This document shows, piece by piece, positions 34,541 through 43,599 of a stretch of DNA of 64,000 nt (within the stretch, counting starts at the first letter, position 1; each line of letters starts with the position of its first letter). The position numbers and the translations under genes were made by a program. A model generated the notes under the pieces. That model saw nothing but the letters and a program-made list of their open reading frames with translations. It was not told the origin of the DNA and searched no databases. The stretch lies in the NCBI RefSeq assembly GCF_036826855.1, contig NZ_CP104578.1, forward strand, positions 3,100,001-3,164,000, in the 5' to 3' direction. This stretch comes from Streptomyces sp. SJL17-4. GTDB taxonomy: Bacteria > Actinomycetota > Actinomycetes > Streptomycetales > Streptomycetaceae.

Positions 34541-34565
34541 ACCCTAACGCGGCCTCCAGTACGGT
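34541..34565. promoter_or_regulatory. Divergent leaderless promoters, dapE and lysozyme-like gene
   Basis: The minus-strand hexamer TAGGGT (34541-34546) precedes dapE by 6 nt; the plus-strand hexamer TACGGT (34560-34565) precedes GTG 34573 by 7 nt. Their closeness means the two RNA polymerases could not both be bound at once. Confidence 0.4.
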
Positions 34566-34572
34566 GGGCCCC

Positions 34573-35520
34573 GTGTCCGAGCCCACCCGCCCCCGCCGTC
34601 GCGGCCGCCTCGCCCGTTCCGCGGCCGCATTCGCCGCGCTCCTCGGCCTTGCCTCGTACGTGGCCTTCCACCAGATGACGGGGAGCAGCGGCACGCCCCG
34701 GTGCAGTGTCGGCACCGGGGACAACCGGTACGAGTTCACCCCGGAGCAGGCGTCGAACGCCGCCATGATCTCCGCCGTGGGCACCTCCCGGGGCCTGCCG
34801 GAGCGGGCGGTGACCATCGCCCTGGCGACGGCCCTCCAGGAGTCGGCCCTGCGGAACATCGAGCACGGCGACCGGGACTCGCTCGGTCTCTTCCAGCAGC
34901 GGCCCTCGATGGGCTGGGGAACGCCGGCGCAGATCATGGACCCGGTGTACTCGTCGGGGAAGTTCTACGACGGTCTCGAGAAGGTCCCGGGCTATTCGCG
35001 GCTGCCGCTGACGGTGGCGGCGCAGAAGGTGCAGAAGAGCGGTTTCCCGCAGGCGTACGCGAAGCACGAGCCGGACGCCACCCTTCTGTCGGCCGCGCTG
35101 ACCGGCCGGTCTCCGGCCGCCCTCTCCTGTACGGCGAGCGAGGCCGAGGGCCGTCCGGGCGATCCCGAGAAGGTGCGCACGGAGCTGGTACGCGCCTTCG
35201 GTGAGAAGGCGGCTCCGACGGCCGTGACGGGCGGCCCGAGCGCGGGCCGGTCGGCGGCCGAGCCGCCGGTGCTCGTGGTGCCGGTCCGGTCGACGGCCAG
35301 GGCCGGGGGCGCGGCTTCGGACGCGCGGCGCGGCTGGGAGCTGGCGCAGTGGGCCGTGGCGCGGGCGGAGACGCTGCGCATCACGGAGGTCGTGTACGGG
35401 GACCGGGTGTGGCGCGCGGGGGAGGCACGGGGCGGCTGGTCGAAGGTCTCAGGGGCCTCGAAGACCTTGGGCGCGCCCGCCTCCGGCGGGGAATCCGTCC
35501 GCATGCGACTCGCAAAGTAG
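34573..35520 (+). CDS. Membrane-anchored lysozyme/transglycosylase-like protein
   Basis: A 315-residue protein with a basic N-terminus (RPRRRGRLARS) and one membrane helix (AAAFAALLGLASYVAFH). The extracytoplasmic part contains ALATALQESALRNI and LGLFQQRPSMGWG, typical of an actinobacterial lysozyme-fold family often left as hypothetical. The Glu in LQESAL is a possible catalytic acid. The last 100 residues are Ala/Gly-rich. GTG 34573 is chosen for its 7-nt spacing from TACGGT. A cell-wall role is inferred. Confidence 0.7.
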   Translation: MSEPTRPRRRGRLARSAAAFAALLGLASYVAFHQMTGSSGTPRCSVGTGDNRYEFTPEQASNAAMISAVGTSRGLPERAVTIALATALQESALRNIEHGDRDSLGLFQQRPSMGWGTPAQIMDPVYSSGKFYDGLEKVPGYSRLPLTVAAQKVQKSGFPQAYAKHEPDATLLSAALTGRSPAALSCTASEAEGRPGDPEKVRTELVRAFGEKAAPTAVTGGPSAGRSAAEPPVLVVPVRSTARAGGAASDARRGWELAQWAVARAETLRITEVVYGDRVWRAGEARGGWSKVSGASKTLGAPASGGESVRMRLAK

Positions 35521-35527
35521 CCCGCTC

Positions 35528-35662
35528 GGCAGTCGATCTCCGGGTGATTGGCGGTCGGCCTCCGGGTGACCGGCGGTCGGTCTCCGGGTATCGGCAGTCG
35601 ATCTACCGTCGCTCGGCCACCGGCCTCCGGTCGCTCGGCCACCGGTCTCCGGTCTCCGGTCA
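35528..35662. repeat. Degenerate 21-22-bp tandem repeats
   Basis: Five to six imperfect units of the type GGCGGTCGGTCTCCGGGT follow the lysozyme-like gene; the last ones shift to CGGCCACCGGTCTCCGGT. They are non-coding. Confidence 0.7.
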
Positions 35663-35971
35663 ATCCGAAGCCGATCACCCGTACGGCGATTCACTCGCCC
35701 GTGGCATGACACCGGTGCGCGTCCGGAGAAATTCGCGACCCTTCCGCGCCGTCTTTTCCGCATCGCGCCCCATCCCCTCGATTCCCATGCGGGACAAGGG
35801 AAGTGACGGTTCGGCAGACGGCTACGCAATGACGTGTTCGTCCGCCTTCCTCCCCACCCGACAATACGACGCATTACCAATTCTTTACCTTCGACCGCCG
35901 CAACCTCCCCCGCCCCGGGGCCGGTTGTCACTGCGTCCGAACAACACCTCGCACCTCGTCGAAGGAGCACC
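35663..35971 (+). other. Intergenic region with probable promoter
   Basis: About 310 bp upstream of the secreted protein gene. The part 35860-35890 (ACGCATTACCAATTCTTTAC) is AT-rich and is a likely promoter location. No gene recognised. Confidence 0.35.
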
Positions 35972-36433
35972 ATGTCCCTCCCCCTGACCCGTCGGATCGC
36001 CCGCGCCGCCCTCCTCATCGCGGCCGGAGCAGCCCCCGTGGTCGGTGCGGCCGGCTCCGCGAGCGCCCTGGACCACAGCCTCGCGCCGACCGGCGCCCTC
36101 GGCGGCATCTCCGCCCTGGACGCCGCCAGTGCGGGCACCGCCGTCGACAGCGCCTCGCAGACCGCCACCGGCGTCGTCGGCGCCACCGGCAGCCAGGCCG
36201 TCGGCACGGCCGTCCCCGCCGCCGGCGAGGCGGTCGGCTCGGCGGGCAAGACCGCCACCCCCGCCGCCCAGCAGGTCGCCGGTGACACCGCCGGCAGCGC
36301 GGGCGAGGTCGTCGGCAAGACCGCCGGCGCCGCCGCCGAGAGCGCGGAGGGCCCGACCGGCGGCGCCCTCGGCGGCGGCCTCGGCGGCCTGCCGACCGGC
36401 CAGACGCTCGGTGGCCTGCCCGTCGGCGGCTGA
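35972..36433 (+). CDS. Secreted Ala/Gly-rich protein
   Basis: A 153-residue exported protein. A signal peptide (LTRRIARAALLIAAGAAPVV) ends near SASA (about residue 32), and the mature part is Ala/Gly/Thr-rich with repeated short blocks such as VGSAGKTATPAAQ and VGKTAGAAAES, finishing in a Gly-rich LGGGLGGLPTGQ. It starts at ATG 35972 behind GAAGGAG. No cysteine or cell-wall sorting motif was seen and it is not a chaplin by sequence. The function is unknown. Confidence 0.65.
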   Translation: MSLPLTRRIARAALLIAAGAAPVVGAAGSASALDHSLAPTGALGGISALDAASAGTAVDSASQTATGVVGATGSQAVGTAVPAAGEAVGSAGKTATPAAQQVAGDTAGSAGEVVGKTAGAAAESAEGPTGGALGGGLGGLPTGQTLGGLPVGG

Positions 36434-36453
36434 CCCGACCGGGAAGCAGTTCA

Positions 36454-36497
36454 CGCGGAAGGGCCCGGGGAGCGAATGCTCCCCGGGCCCTTCCGCG
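36454..36497. terminator. Bidirectional terminator
   Basis: A perfect 20-bp stem (36454-36473 with 36478-36497) and loop GAAT, between the convergent secreted-protein gene and dapC. Confidence 0.85.
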
Positions 36498-36547
36498 TAC
36501 GTCTCGGACGATGTCCCGGACAATGTCTCGGACGATGCCCTGGACGG

Positions 36548-37666
36548 TCAGCCGAGCCGCTTGACCGCCGCCGCGACCCGCTCGTCCGTCGCCGTGAACG
36601 CGACCCGCACGAACCGCTCCCCCGCCTCGCCGTAGAAGTCGCCCGGCGCCACGAGAACGCCCTTCTCCGCCAGATACGCCACGGTCTCCCAGCACGGCTC
36701 GTCCCGGGTCGCCCACAGGTACAGGCTCGCCTCGCTGTGCTCGATCCGGAAGCCGTGCGCCTCCAGGGCCGCCCGCAGCGCCGCCCGGCGGGCCGCGTAC
36801 CGCTCCCGCTGCTCGGCCACGTGCGCGTCGTCGCCGAGCGCCGCGACCGTCGCCGCCTGCACCGGCGCCGCGGTCATCATGCCGCCGTGCTTGCGGATCT
36901 GGAGCAGCTCGCCGAGCACGGCCGCGTCACCCGCGACGAACGCGGCGCGGTAGCCGGCCAGGTTGGAGCGCTTGGACAGCGAGTGGACGGCGACGATGCC
37001 CTCGTACGAGCCCCCGCAGACGTCCGGGTGCAGCACGGAGACCGGGTCGGCCTCCCAGCCCAGCTCCAGGTAGCACTCGTCGGAGAAGACGAGGACGCCG
37101 TGCTCGCGCGCCCAGGCCACGATCCGGGTCAGCTCGTCCTTGGCGATGACCTTGCCGGTCGGGTTCGACGGCGAGTTGAGCCAGAGCAGCTTGAGCCCGG
37201 CCGGGTCCAGCTCGGTGCCCGCGGGGTCACCCGCAAATGTCTCCGTGTCGTAGACGACGGGGGTCGCGCCGCAGAGCCGCGCCCCGACCTCGTACGTCGG
37301 GTAGGCGAGCCGCGGGTACGCCACCACGTCACCGGCGCCGAGACCCAGCTGCGTCGGCAGCCAGGCCACCAGCTCCTTGGAGCCGACCACCGGCAGCACG
37401 TTCTCGTGCGCGAAGCCCACCGCGCCCAGCCGCCGCTCGCACCAGCCGGTCAGCGCGTCCCGCAGCTCCTTCGTACCCCAGACCGTGGGATAGCCCGGCG
37501 AGTCCGCCGCCGCGACCAGGGCCTCCTGGATCAGCGCGGGGACCGGGTCGACGGGCGTGCCGACGGACAGGTCCACGATTCCGTCCGGGTGCGCCAGGGC
37601 CGTCTTCTTGTACGGCTCCAGCTTGTCCCAGGGGAAGACGGGCAGGCGCGAAGAGACTGCGCTCAC
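36548..37666 (-). CDS. dapC: N-succinyldiaminopimelate aminotransferase
   Basis: A 372-residue class I/II PLP aminotransferase acting before DapE in diaminopimelate synthesis. The PLP lysine is Lys232 in HSLSKRSNLAG, with NSPSNPTG at about 164-171 and SDECY at about 195-199. The start is GTG 37666, preceded by GGAAGTGAG. It lies 87 nt downstream of the ferredoxin gene fdxA on the same strand, as in other actinobacteria, which supports DapC over other aminotransferases. Confidence 0.9.
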   Translation of the reverse strand: MSAVSSRLPVFPWDKLEPYKKTALAHPDGIVDLSVGTPVDPVPALIQEALVAAADSPGYPTVWGTKELRDALTGWCERRLGAVGFAHENVLPVVGSKELVAWLPTQLGLGAGDVVAYPRLAYPTYEVGARLCGATPVVYDTETFAGDPAGTELDPAGLKLLWLNSPSNPTGKVIAKDELTRIVAWAREHGVLVFSDECYLELGWEADPVSVLHPDVCGGSYEGIVAVHSLSKRSNLAGYRAAFVAGDAAVLGELLQIRKHGGMMTAAPVQAATVAALGDDAHVAEQRERYAARRAALRAALEAHGFRIEHSEASLYLWATRDEPCWETVAYLAEKGVLVAPGDFYGEAGERFVRVAFTATDERVAAAVKRLG

Positions 37667-37753
37667 GGTTTGGCTCACTTCCTGGTACGTACGGGGAAAC
37701 GCCTCGGTCCCGTACGGCGGCGAGGCCGTACGGGACCGGATGCGGTCGTTCAA

Positions 37754-38074
37754 TCAGCCGTTCTGCGGCGGCAGGGCGGCGATGAAGGGGTGGTCGCGCT
37801 CGATCTCGCCGAGCTTGGAGGCACCACCGGGCGAACCGAGCTCGTCGAAGAACTCGACGTTCGCCTTGTAGTAGTCCTTCCACTCCTCCGGGGTGTCGTC
37901 CTCGTAGAAGATCGCCTCAACCGGGCAGACCGGCTCACAGGCCCCGCAGTCGACGCATTCGTCCGGGTGGATGTACAAGGACCGCTTGCCCTCGTAGATG
38001 CAGTCGACGGGGCACTCCTCGATGCACGCCTTGTCCTTCACGTCGACACAAGGCTGCGCGATGACGTAGGTCAC
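37754..38074 (-). CDS. fdxA: Seven-iron ferredoxin
   Basis: A 106-residue 7Fe ferredoxin with one 3Fe-4S and one 4Fe-4S cluster. By comparison with Azotobacter FdI, Cys9, Cys17 and Cys50 would hold the 3Fe-4S cluster and Cys21, Cys40, Cys43 and Cys46 the 4Fe-4S cluster; Cys25 is extra. The acidic C-terminal part (PEEWKDYYKANVEFF) is typical. GTG 38074 has GAGGAGGAA upstream. It is transcribed ahead of dapC; the electron partner is unknown. Confidence 0.93.
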   Translation of the reverse strand: MTYVIAQPCVDVKDKACIEECPVDCIYEGKRSLYIHPDECVDCGACEPVCPVEAIFYEDDTPEEWKDYYKANVEFFDELGSPGGASKLGEIERDHPFIAALPPQNG

Positions 38075-38186
38075 GCTGTCGTTCCTCCTCGATAGGGCTG
38101 GTCTGCGCGGGAGCGCGGCGTCGTCGATGCCCGCACCTAGTATCTCCGTTCTTGGGGGCGATCCGAACAGGAGGGGCGGAGAAGCT

Positions 38187-39188
38187 GTGGAATTCACCGG
38201 CGGAGGGCGCCTTGAGGTCCGAATCACCAGCGCTGACGTGGGAAAACGTGTGTCCGTTCGGTACGTGACGGACTCAGCGGCAGCGGGTGAGAAGTTCACC
38301 GACGCGGTCGGCGTTCTCACATCATGGGACAACTCTGTGCTGCTGATCACACGAAAGAGCGGCGAGAGCGTCCGGATCGCGGAATCCACCCTGGTCGCCG
38401 GGAAGACCGTCCCGGCCGCCCCGGCCCGCCGCCGCGGCCCCTCCGCCACCTTCCCCGAGCTGGCCCGCGCCACCGCGCGCGCGTGGCGACCGGTCGAGAG
38501 CGAGGCGCTCGGCGAATGGACCCTGCGGGCCGCCGACGGCTTCACCCGGCGGGCCAACTCGGTGCTCCCCCTCGGTGATCCCGGGCTGCCGATCGCCGAC
38601 GCCCTGACGCACGTACGCGCGTGGTACGAGGCGAGGAAGCTCCCCGCGTACATCCAGACCGCCACCGGCGCCGAGGGCACCCAGGAGCTGCTCTGCGCGG
38701 CCCTCGACCGGCACGGCTGGCGGCGCGAGGTCTCCGCCGAGGTGCGGATCGCGGCCCTGGCCCCAATCGGCGACCTGGACGCCGACGTCTCCGCCGTACG
38801 GCTCTCCCGCGACGTCGACGAGTCGTGGCTGCGCCGCTACCAGCGCTTCGGCGAACCGGGCCCGGCGGTACGGTCGGTGCTGACGTCCGGCCCGAGTGTG
38901 TGGTTCGCGTCCGTGGCGGGCACGGGAGGGGTACCGGCGGCGATCGGACGGTGCGTGGTCGACGGACGCTGGGCCGGCTTCATGGCCGTCGAGGTGGACC
39001 CGGAGCAGCGGCGCCGGGGTCTGGCGACGTCCGTCATGACGGCGCTCGCCCGACAAGCCCTCGACGAGGGCGCGTCGGCGACCTGGCTCCAGGTGGAGGC
39101 GGACAACGACGGCGCGCGGGCGCTGTACGACGGGATGGGCTTCGCGCCGCATCACCACTACCACCACTACCGATGGGCGGAGGCGTGA
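38187..39188 (+). CDS. GNAT-family N-acetyltransferase
   Basis: A 333-residue protein. The N-terminal 75 residues form a small beta-rich domain (GRLEVRITSADVGKRVSVRY). The C-terminal part is a GNAT acetyltransferase with the acetyl-CoA motif VDPEQRRRGLATSVM and the later DNDGARALYDGMGF. The substrate is unknown. It starts at GTG 38187 behind GGAG. The stop lies in a duplicated GGAGGCGTGAC just before the transglutaminase-like gene. Confidence 0.82.
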   Translation: MEFTGGGRLEVRITSADVGKRVSVRYVTDSAAAGEKFTDAVGVLTSWDNSVLLITRKSGESVRIAESTLVAGKTVPAAPARRRGPSATFPELARATARAWRPVESEALGEWTLRAADGFTRRANSVLPLGDPGLPIADALTHVRAWYEARKLPAYIQTATGAEGTQELLCAALDRHGWRREVSAEVRIAALAPIGDLDADVSAVRLSRDVDESWLRRYQRFGEPGPAVRSVLTSGPSVWFASVAGTGGVPAAIGRCVVDGRWAGFMAVEVDPEQRRRGLATSVMTALARQALDEGASATWLQVEADNDGARALYDGMGFAPHHHYHHYRWAEA

Positions 39189-39195
39189 CGGAGGC

Positions 39196-40158
39196 GTGAC
39201 GGAGGACGTACCACCACCGGAGGACGGACCGGAGGACAGGCCGGAGGACGCACCGGCGGATGGGCCGGAGGACGGGCCGGAGGACGGACCACCGCGGCAG
39301 GACGGGGCAGCGGGTGAGGATGCCTGCGCGAGCCCCGGCCCGCCCGACTGGCGTCGGGAGTTCGCGGAGGAGGCGCGGTCGGAGCGGCCCGACCTCGCCC
39401 GGCTCTGCCTGCTGATCGGAGCGGTGGCCGACCCCACCGTCACCCGGCACGTCCTGAACGAGGCCGAGATCGAACTCGACCGCCTCGCCGGGCTCCTCCC
39501 GTACGCCACCCGGATCACCGGCGACTGGACCACCGCCCTCGCCGAGCTCCTCGGCAGCCGCGAGGGCTTCGTGGGCGTGCCCGCCGACTACCAGCGCCTG
39601 GAGTCCTCGCTCCTGCACGAGGTGCTCCGGCGCCGCCGAGGCCTGCCGATCCTGCTCTCCGTCGTCTGGATGGAGGTCGCACGCCGGGCCGGCGCCCCCG
39701 TGTACGGACTCGGGCTGCCCGGCCACTTCGTCGTGGGCTTCGGAGACCCCGCCGACCTGAACCTCGCCGACCCGTTCGCGGGCGGCCGCGCCATGACGGG
39801 CCCGGACGCCGAGCTCCTGGTGACGAGCACGACGGGCGAGGCCCTCGACCGCTCCATGCTCCGGCCCGCCGAGCCCGGGGCGATCGTGCTGCGGGTCCTC
39901 AACAACATCCGCGCCTGGGCGGCCCCGCGCCCGGAGCGCTCCGACGTGGCCCTGTGGGCGGTGGAACTCTCCCTGCTCCTCCCCTCCCACCCGGCGCGGC
40001 TCCGCTACGAGCGCGCCGAGCTGCTCGTCCAGCGCGGGGACTTCCTCACGGGGGCGGCGGAGATGGAGGCGTACGCGCAGGTCATGGACGCGGTGGACCC
40101 GGAGTCGGCGACGACGATCCGGCGCCGGGCGCAGGCGGCGCGGGCACGGCTCAACTAG
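39196..40158 (+). CDS. Transglutaminase-like / SirB1-type protein
   Basis: A 320-residue soluble protein. After an acidic low-complexity N-terminus with repeated PEDGPED units (about 8-32), the main part resembles the SirB1 transglutaminase-like N domain: LLHEVLRRRRGLPILLS, then GLGLPGHFVVGF and LADPFAGG. The usual catalytic Cys is not evident and the protein may be non-enzymatic. GTG 39196 is the only good upstream start, although GGAGG lies almost adjacent. The gap to the GNAT gene is 7 nt. Confidence 0.75.
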   Translation: MTEDVPPPEDGPEDRPEDAPADGPEDGPEDGPPRQDGAAGEDACASPGPPDWRREFAEEARSERPDLARLCLLIGAVADPTVTRHVLNEAEIELDRLAGLLPYATRITGDWTTALAELLGSREGFVGVPADYQRLESSLLHEVLRRRRGLPILLSVVWMEVARRAGAPVYGLGLPGHFVVGFGDPADLNLADPFAGGRAMTGPDAELLVTSTTGEALDRSMLRPAEPGAIVLRVLNNIRAWAAPRPERSDVALWAVELSLLLPSHPARLRYERAELLVQRGDFLTGAAEMEAYAQVMDAVDPESATTIRRRAQAARARLN

Positions 40159-40260
40159 GACGTGGCCGACGGGCCGGATCGTGCGGGAGGGGCGCCCGAG
40201 TCGGCGCGCCCGCCCAGCCCTTAGACTCCCCTGGCGTTCTCGGGGGAGGGTGACGACGAC

Positions 40261-41958
40261 ATGCAGCCATGCGGGCCGAACGATCCGTCGCAGGTGGGGC
40301 CGTTCCGTACGTTGGCGGTGCTCGGGCAGGGCGGGATGGGCCGGGTCCTGCTCGGGACGGCGGCGAACGGACAGCTCGTCGCGATCAAGCAGGTGCACGC
40401 CGATCTGGCCGACGACGCCGGGTTCCGGTCGCGGTTCCGGCGGGAGGTCGACGCCTCGCGCCGGGTGTCCGGCGCCTACACGGCACCGGTGGTCGAGGCC
40501 GATCCGGAGGCGGTGACGCCGTGGCTGGCGTCGCTGTTCCTGCCGGGGCCGTCGCTGAGCGAGGCCTTGGCGGGGGCGAGAGCGTCGGCAGCGGGAGCGG
40601 GAGCCCCGGGGACGGCGGTAGCGGCATCGGGGTCCCCTGTGGCGTCCGCACCGGTTGGGCTGCCAGAGGAGGCCGTACGTCGGCTCGCCGCAGGTCTCGC
40701 GCAGGCCCTCGTCGACATCCACCGGGCCGGGCTCGTCCACCGCGACCTCAAACCGTCGAACGTGCTGCTCACCGACGACGGCGTCCGCGTCATCGACTTC
40801 GGCATCGCGCGGGCCGCCGACCAGATGACCAAGCTGACCCACACGGGCGCTCTCATCGGCTCCCCCGCGTTCATGGCACCCGAGCAGGTCCGGGGAGAGG
40901 CGCCGACGCCCGCCACGGACGTGTTCGCGCTCGGCGCCACGCTGGTGGTGGCCTGCACGGGGAACACGCCGTTCAGCGGCACCTCGGTCCCCGCCCTCAT
41001 GCACTCCATCGCCCACACCGAACCCGTCCTCGACGGCGTCCCGCCGGGCCTGCGGGGGATCGTCGAGGCCTGCCTGGCCAAGGACCCGGGCCTGCGGCCC
41101 TCGCCGCAGGACGTGCTCGGCATGATCGGCCCGGTGGCCCCGCTGCGGCAGCCGTGGCCGGAGGGCGTGCAGCGCCGGATCGCGGAGCAGGCGGCGGAGA
41201 TCGACCGCCTCATGGGGTCGGCACCGACGCACGCGGGGCCGGCCGTGCATGCGCCCGTACCCGCGCCCGCACGGCGTTCGCGACGGCAGCGCAGGTGGAT
41301 CGCCGCCGCCGTGACCGCCGGGGCGCTCACCGTCACCGGGGCGGTGTTCGCGGCGACGGGCTGGGCGGCGGACGTGTACTACTGGGTCGCGCCGGAGCCC
41401 GTACCGACGCCGGGGAACGTACCGCTGAACCAGGTGGCCGACGCGTACACGGGCACGATCCCGACCTGCGCGGAGGCCGGTGCGGCGATCAAGCGGCCTC
41501 CCGGCTTCACCCCGTTCCCGGTCAAGGACGGTGGGCCGCCGATCACCTCGGAGGACGGACAGCGGAACCAGTGCACCTGGAGCACCCGCTCCGGCGACGA
41601 GATCACGTTCGCTCTGAGCATCTACCGCTCGAAGAACGGCGGCCCCACCGGAGCCGAGCAGTCGAAGTCCCACTACGAGGGCATGTACATGCGGGGCAAG
41701 ACCCTGCGCGTCTCCACGCTCGACTACGTGGAGGAGGCCCTCTGGTACAAGCCGGACGGCGGTTACTGCGTGCTGTACGGCCGGGACGTGAACGCCGAGC
41801 TGTTCGTCATGGTGAAGGGCACGAACTACCCCGTGGGGACTTGTGAGGCCGTGACCGAGGACCTCGGGAAGCAGACCATGGCGGTACTGAGGGCGAAGGC
41901 GAAGACCAAGACGACGACGGCGACGGCGACGGCGACGACGGCCGAGGGGGCCCAGTGA
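40261..41958 (+). CDS. Membrane Ser/Thr protein kinase, copy 1
   Basis: A 565-residue PknB-type receptor kinase. The glycine loop is LGQGGMGRV (21-29), with Lys43 (AIKQ), Glu62, HRDLKPSN (160-167, Asp162) and DFG 179-181. An Ala/Gly-rich insertion at about 103-133 sits within the C-lobe. One membrane helix (about 345-368) leads to an external domain with four Cys (in IPTCAEAG, NQCTW, YCVLYG, GTCEAV) that resembles DUF3558-like sensors. ATG 40261 follows GGGGGAGGGTGA. The next gene is a paralogue with a TGATG overlap. Confidence 0.88.
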   Translation: MQPCGPNDPSQVGPFRTLAVLGQGGMGRVLLGTAANGQLVAIKQVHADLADDAGFRSRFRREVDASRRVSGAYTAPVVEADPEAVTPWLASLFLPGPSLSEALAGARASAAGAGAPGTAVAASGSPVASAPVGLPEEAVRRLAAGLAQALVDIHRAGLVHRDLKPSNVLLTDDGVRVIDFGIARAADQMTKLTHTGALIGSPAFMAPEQVRGEAPTPATDVFALGATLVVACTGNTPFSGTSVPALMHSIAHTEPVLDGVPPGLRGIVEACLAKDPGLRPSPQDVLGMIGPVAPLRQPWPEGVQRRIAEQAAEIDRLMGSAPTHAGPAVHAPVPAPARRSRRQRRWIAAAVTAGALTVTGAVFAATGWAADVYYWVAPEPVPTPGNVPLNQVADAYTGTIPTCAEAGAAIKRPPGFTPFPVKDGGPPITSEDGQRNQCTWSTRSGDEITFALSIYRSKNGGPTGAEQSKSHYEGMYMRGKTLRVSTLDYVEEALWYKPDGGYCVLYGRDVNAELFVMVKGTNYPVGTCEAVTEDLGKQTMAVLRAKAKTKTTTATATATTAEGAQ

Positions 41959-43580
41959 TGCGCCCCCTCGGACCCACCGACCCGCGTACGGCCGGACCGT
42001 ACGGGCTCCTCGCCGAACTCGGGCGCGGCGGCATGGGCCGCGTGTTCCTCGGCGCCGCACCGGACGGGCGGCTCGCCGCCGTGAAGCAGGTGCACGCGCG
42101 GCTCGCCGCCGACGAGGACTTCCGCGCCCGCTTCCGGCGCGAGGTCGCGGCCTCGCGGAGGGTGTCCGGCGCGTGCACGGCGGCCGTGATGGACGCCGAC
42201 ACCGAGGCGGCCACGCCCTGGCTCGCCTCGGTCTTCGTCGCCGGGCCGTCGCTCGGTGCGGCGGTCGAGCGGTCCGGGACGCTGCCCGTGGAGACGGTAC
42301 GGCGGCTCGCCGTGCAGCTGGCGACGGCGCTGGACGAGATCCACCGGGCGGGGCTGATCCACCGCGATCTGAAGCCCGAGAACGTGCTGCTGGCGGAGGA
42401 CGGAGCCCGGGTCATCGACTTCGGGATCGCGCGGGCGGCGGAGGCGGGAGCCGGGGCCGGGGCCGGGCACGTGACTGAGCTGACGGGGACGGGGCTGGTG
42501 GTCGGCTCGCCCGCGTTCATGTCGCCCGAGCAGGCCGAGGGGAAGGAACTCACCCCGGCGAGCGACGTGTTCTCGCTCGGCTCGGTCCTGACGCTCGCGT
42601 CGACCGGGGCGAGCCCGTTCGCCGGACCCTCGACCTTCCAGGCCCTGTACAACGTCGTCCACACGGAGCCGGACCTCACCGCCGTACCGGCCGGACTGCG
42701 CCCGCTCGTGACGTGGTGCCTGGCGAAGGACCCGGCGGCCCGCCCGACGCCCGCGCAGCTCCTGGCGTCGCTGGGACCGGCGGCGCCGGTGGCACGGCAG
42801 TGGCCACCGGCGGTGCACGCGGCGATCGCGGAACAGCGGCGGGACATCGACCGACTGCTGGTCGGCGGGGGTGGGGCCGGCGGCAGCGATGACCACAAGC
42901 GGACGGTGGTCCTGCCGCCGGGCGGCGGCGCGGCCGCGCCGACGGCGGTGGCCACACGGCTGGACGCCGCCCCGGTACGCCCGCGCCGGGCGGGCCGGAG
43001 GGGCCGGACCGGCCGGTTCGTTGCGGCGGGGGTGGCCCTGGCCGTCCTCGGCGCCGGGGCGTGGTGGTACTTCGGGGACGGTGGGCCGGGGGAAGGCCCG
43101 CCGGACCTGTACGTGACGATGCCGGTCTGCTCGGAGGTGGCCGCGAAACTGCCGGTGCCGGGGGAACGACGCCCGGACCAGGACCAGTACCTGGACTACT
43201 CGGACAACGCGGAGACCAGCTGCTCGTGGAACGACAAGGACGAGCCGCAGTCGGACGGCTGGAACTACCACGCGCATGCGATGGTCCGCTGGGAGCTGCG
43301 CCGTAGCGCGGGCGCGAGTGAGAACGGCACGCGACGCCAGGAGGCGGAGTTCGCGGACGACGCGGAGGGCGAACGCCCGGAGAAGGGACTCGACTTCGCG
43401 GACGAGGCCTTCTGGAGCGCTCCGAGCAGCGCGGAGACGACGTGCTCGCTGTACGTCCGCAGGGGAAACCTGGTGGTGTACGTGTCCCTGGGCGGGAAGC
43501 GGCACCAGGCGGAGACGTGCGAGGGGGAGGCCAAGAAGATCTCGGCGGCGGCGGTGTCGGCGATGCCGAACGCGTCCTGA
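41958..43580 (+). CDS. Membrane Ser/Thr protein kinase, copy 2
   Basis: A 540-residue paralogue of the preceding kinase. It has LGRGGMGRV (21-29), Lys43, Glu62, HRDLKPEN (135-142, Asp137) and DFG 154-156. A membrane helix (RFVAAGVALAVLGAGAWWYF) separates it from an external domain with four Cys in the same order (MPVCSEV, TSCSWND, TTCSLYV, ETCEGEA). It lacks the Ala/Gly insertion of copy 1. ATG 41958 overlaps the upstream stop, so translation is coupled. The substrates and signal are unknown. Confidence 0.88.
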   Translation: MRPLGPTDPRTAGPYGLLAELGRGGMGRVFLGAAPDGRLAAVKQVHARLAADEDFRARFRREVAASRRVSGACTAAVMDADTEAATPWLASVFVAGPSLGAAVERSGTLPVETVRRLAVQLATALDEIHRAGLIHRDLKPENVLLAEDGARVIDFGIARAAEAGAGAGAGHVTELTGTGLVVGSPAFMSPEQAEGKELTPASDVFSLGSVLTLASTGASPFAGPSTFQALYNVVHTEPDLTAVPAGLRPLVTWCLAKDPAARPTPAQLLASLGPAAPVARQWPPAVHAAIAEQRRDIDRLLVGGGGAGGSDDHKRTVVLPPGGGAAAPTAVATRLDAAPVRPRRAGRRGRTGRFVAAGVALAVLGAGAWWYFGDGGPGEGPPDLYVTMPVCSEVAAKLPVPGERRPDQDQYLDYSDNAETSCSWNDKDEPQSDGWNYHAHAMVRWELRRSAGASENGTRRQEAEFADDAEGERPEKGLDFADEAFWSAPSSAETTCSLYVRRGNLVVYVSLGGKRHQAETCEGEAKKISAAAVSAMPNAS

Positions 43581-43599
43581 GAGGGCGAGGTTTAAGGGG

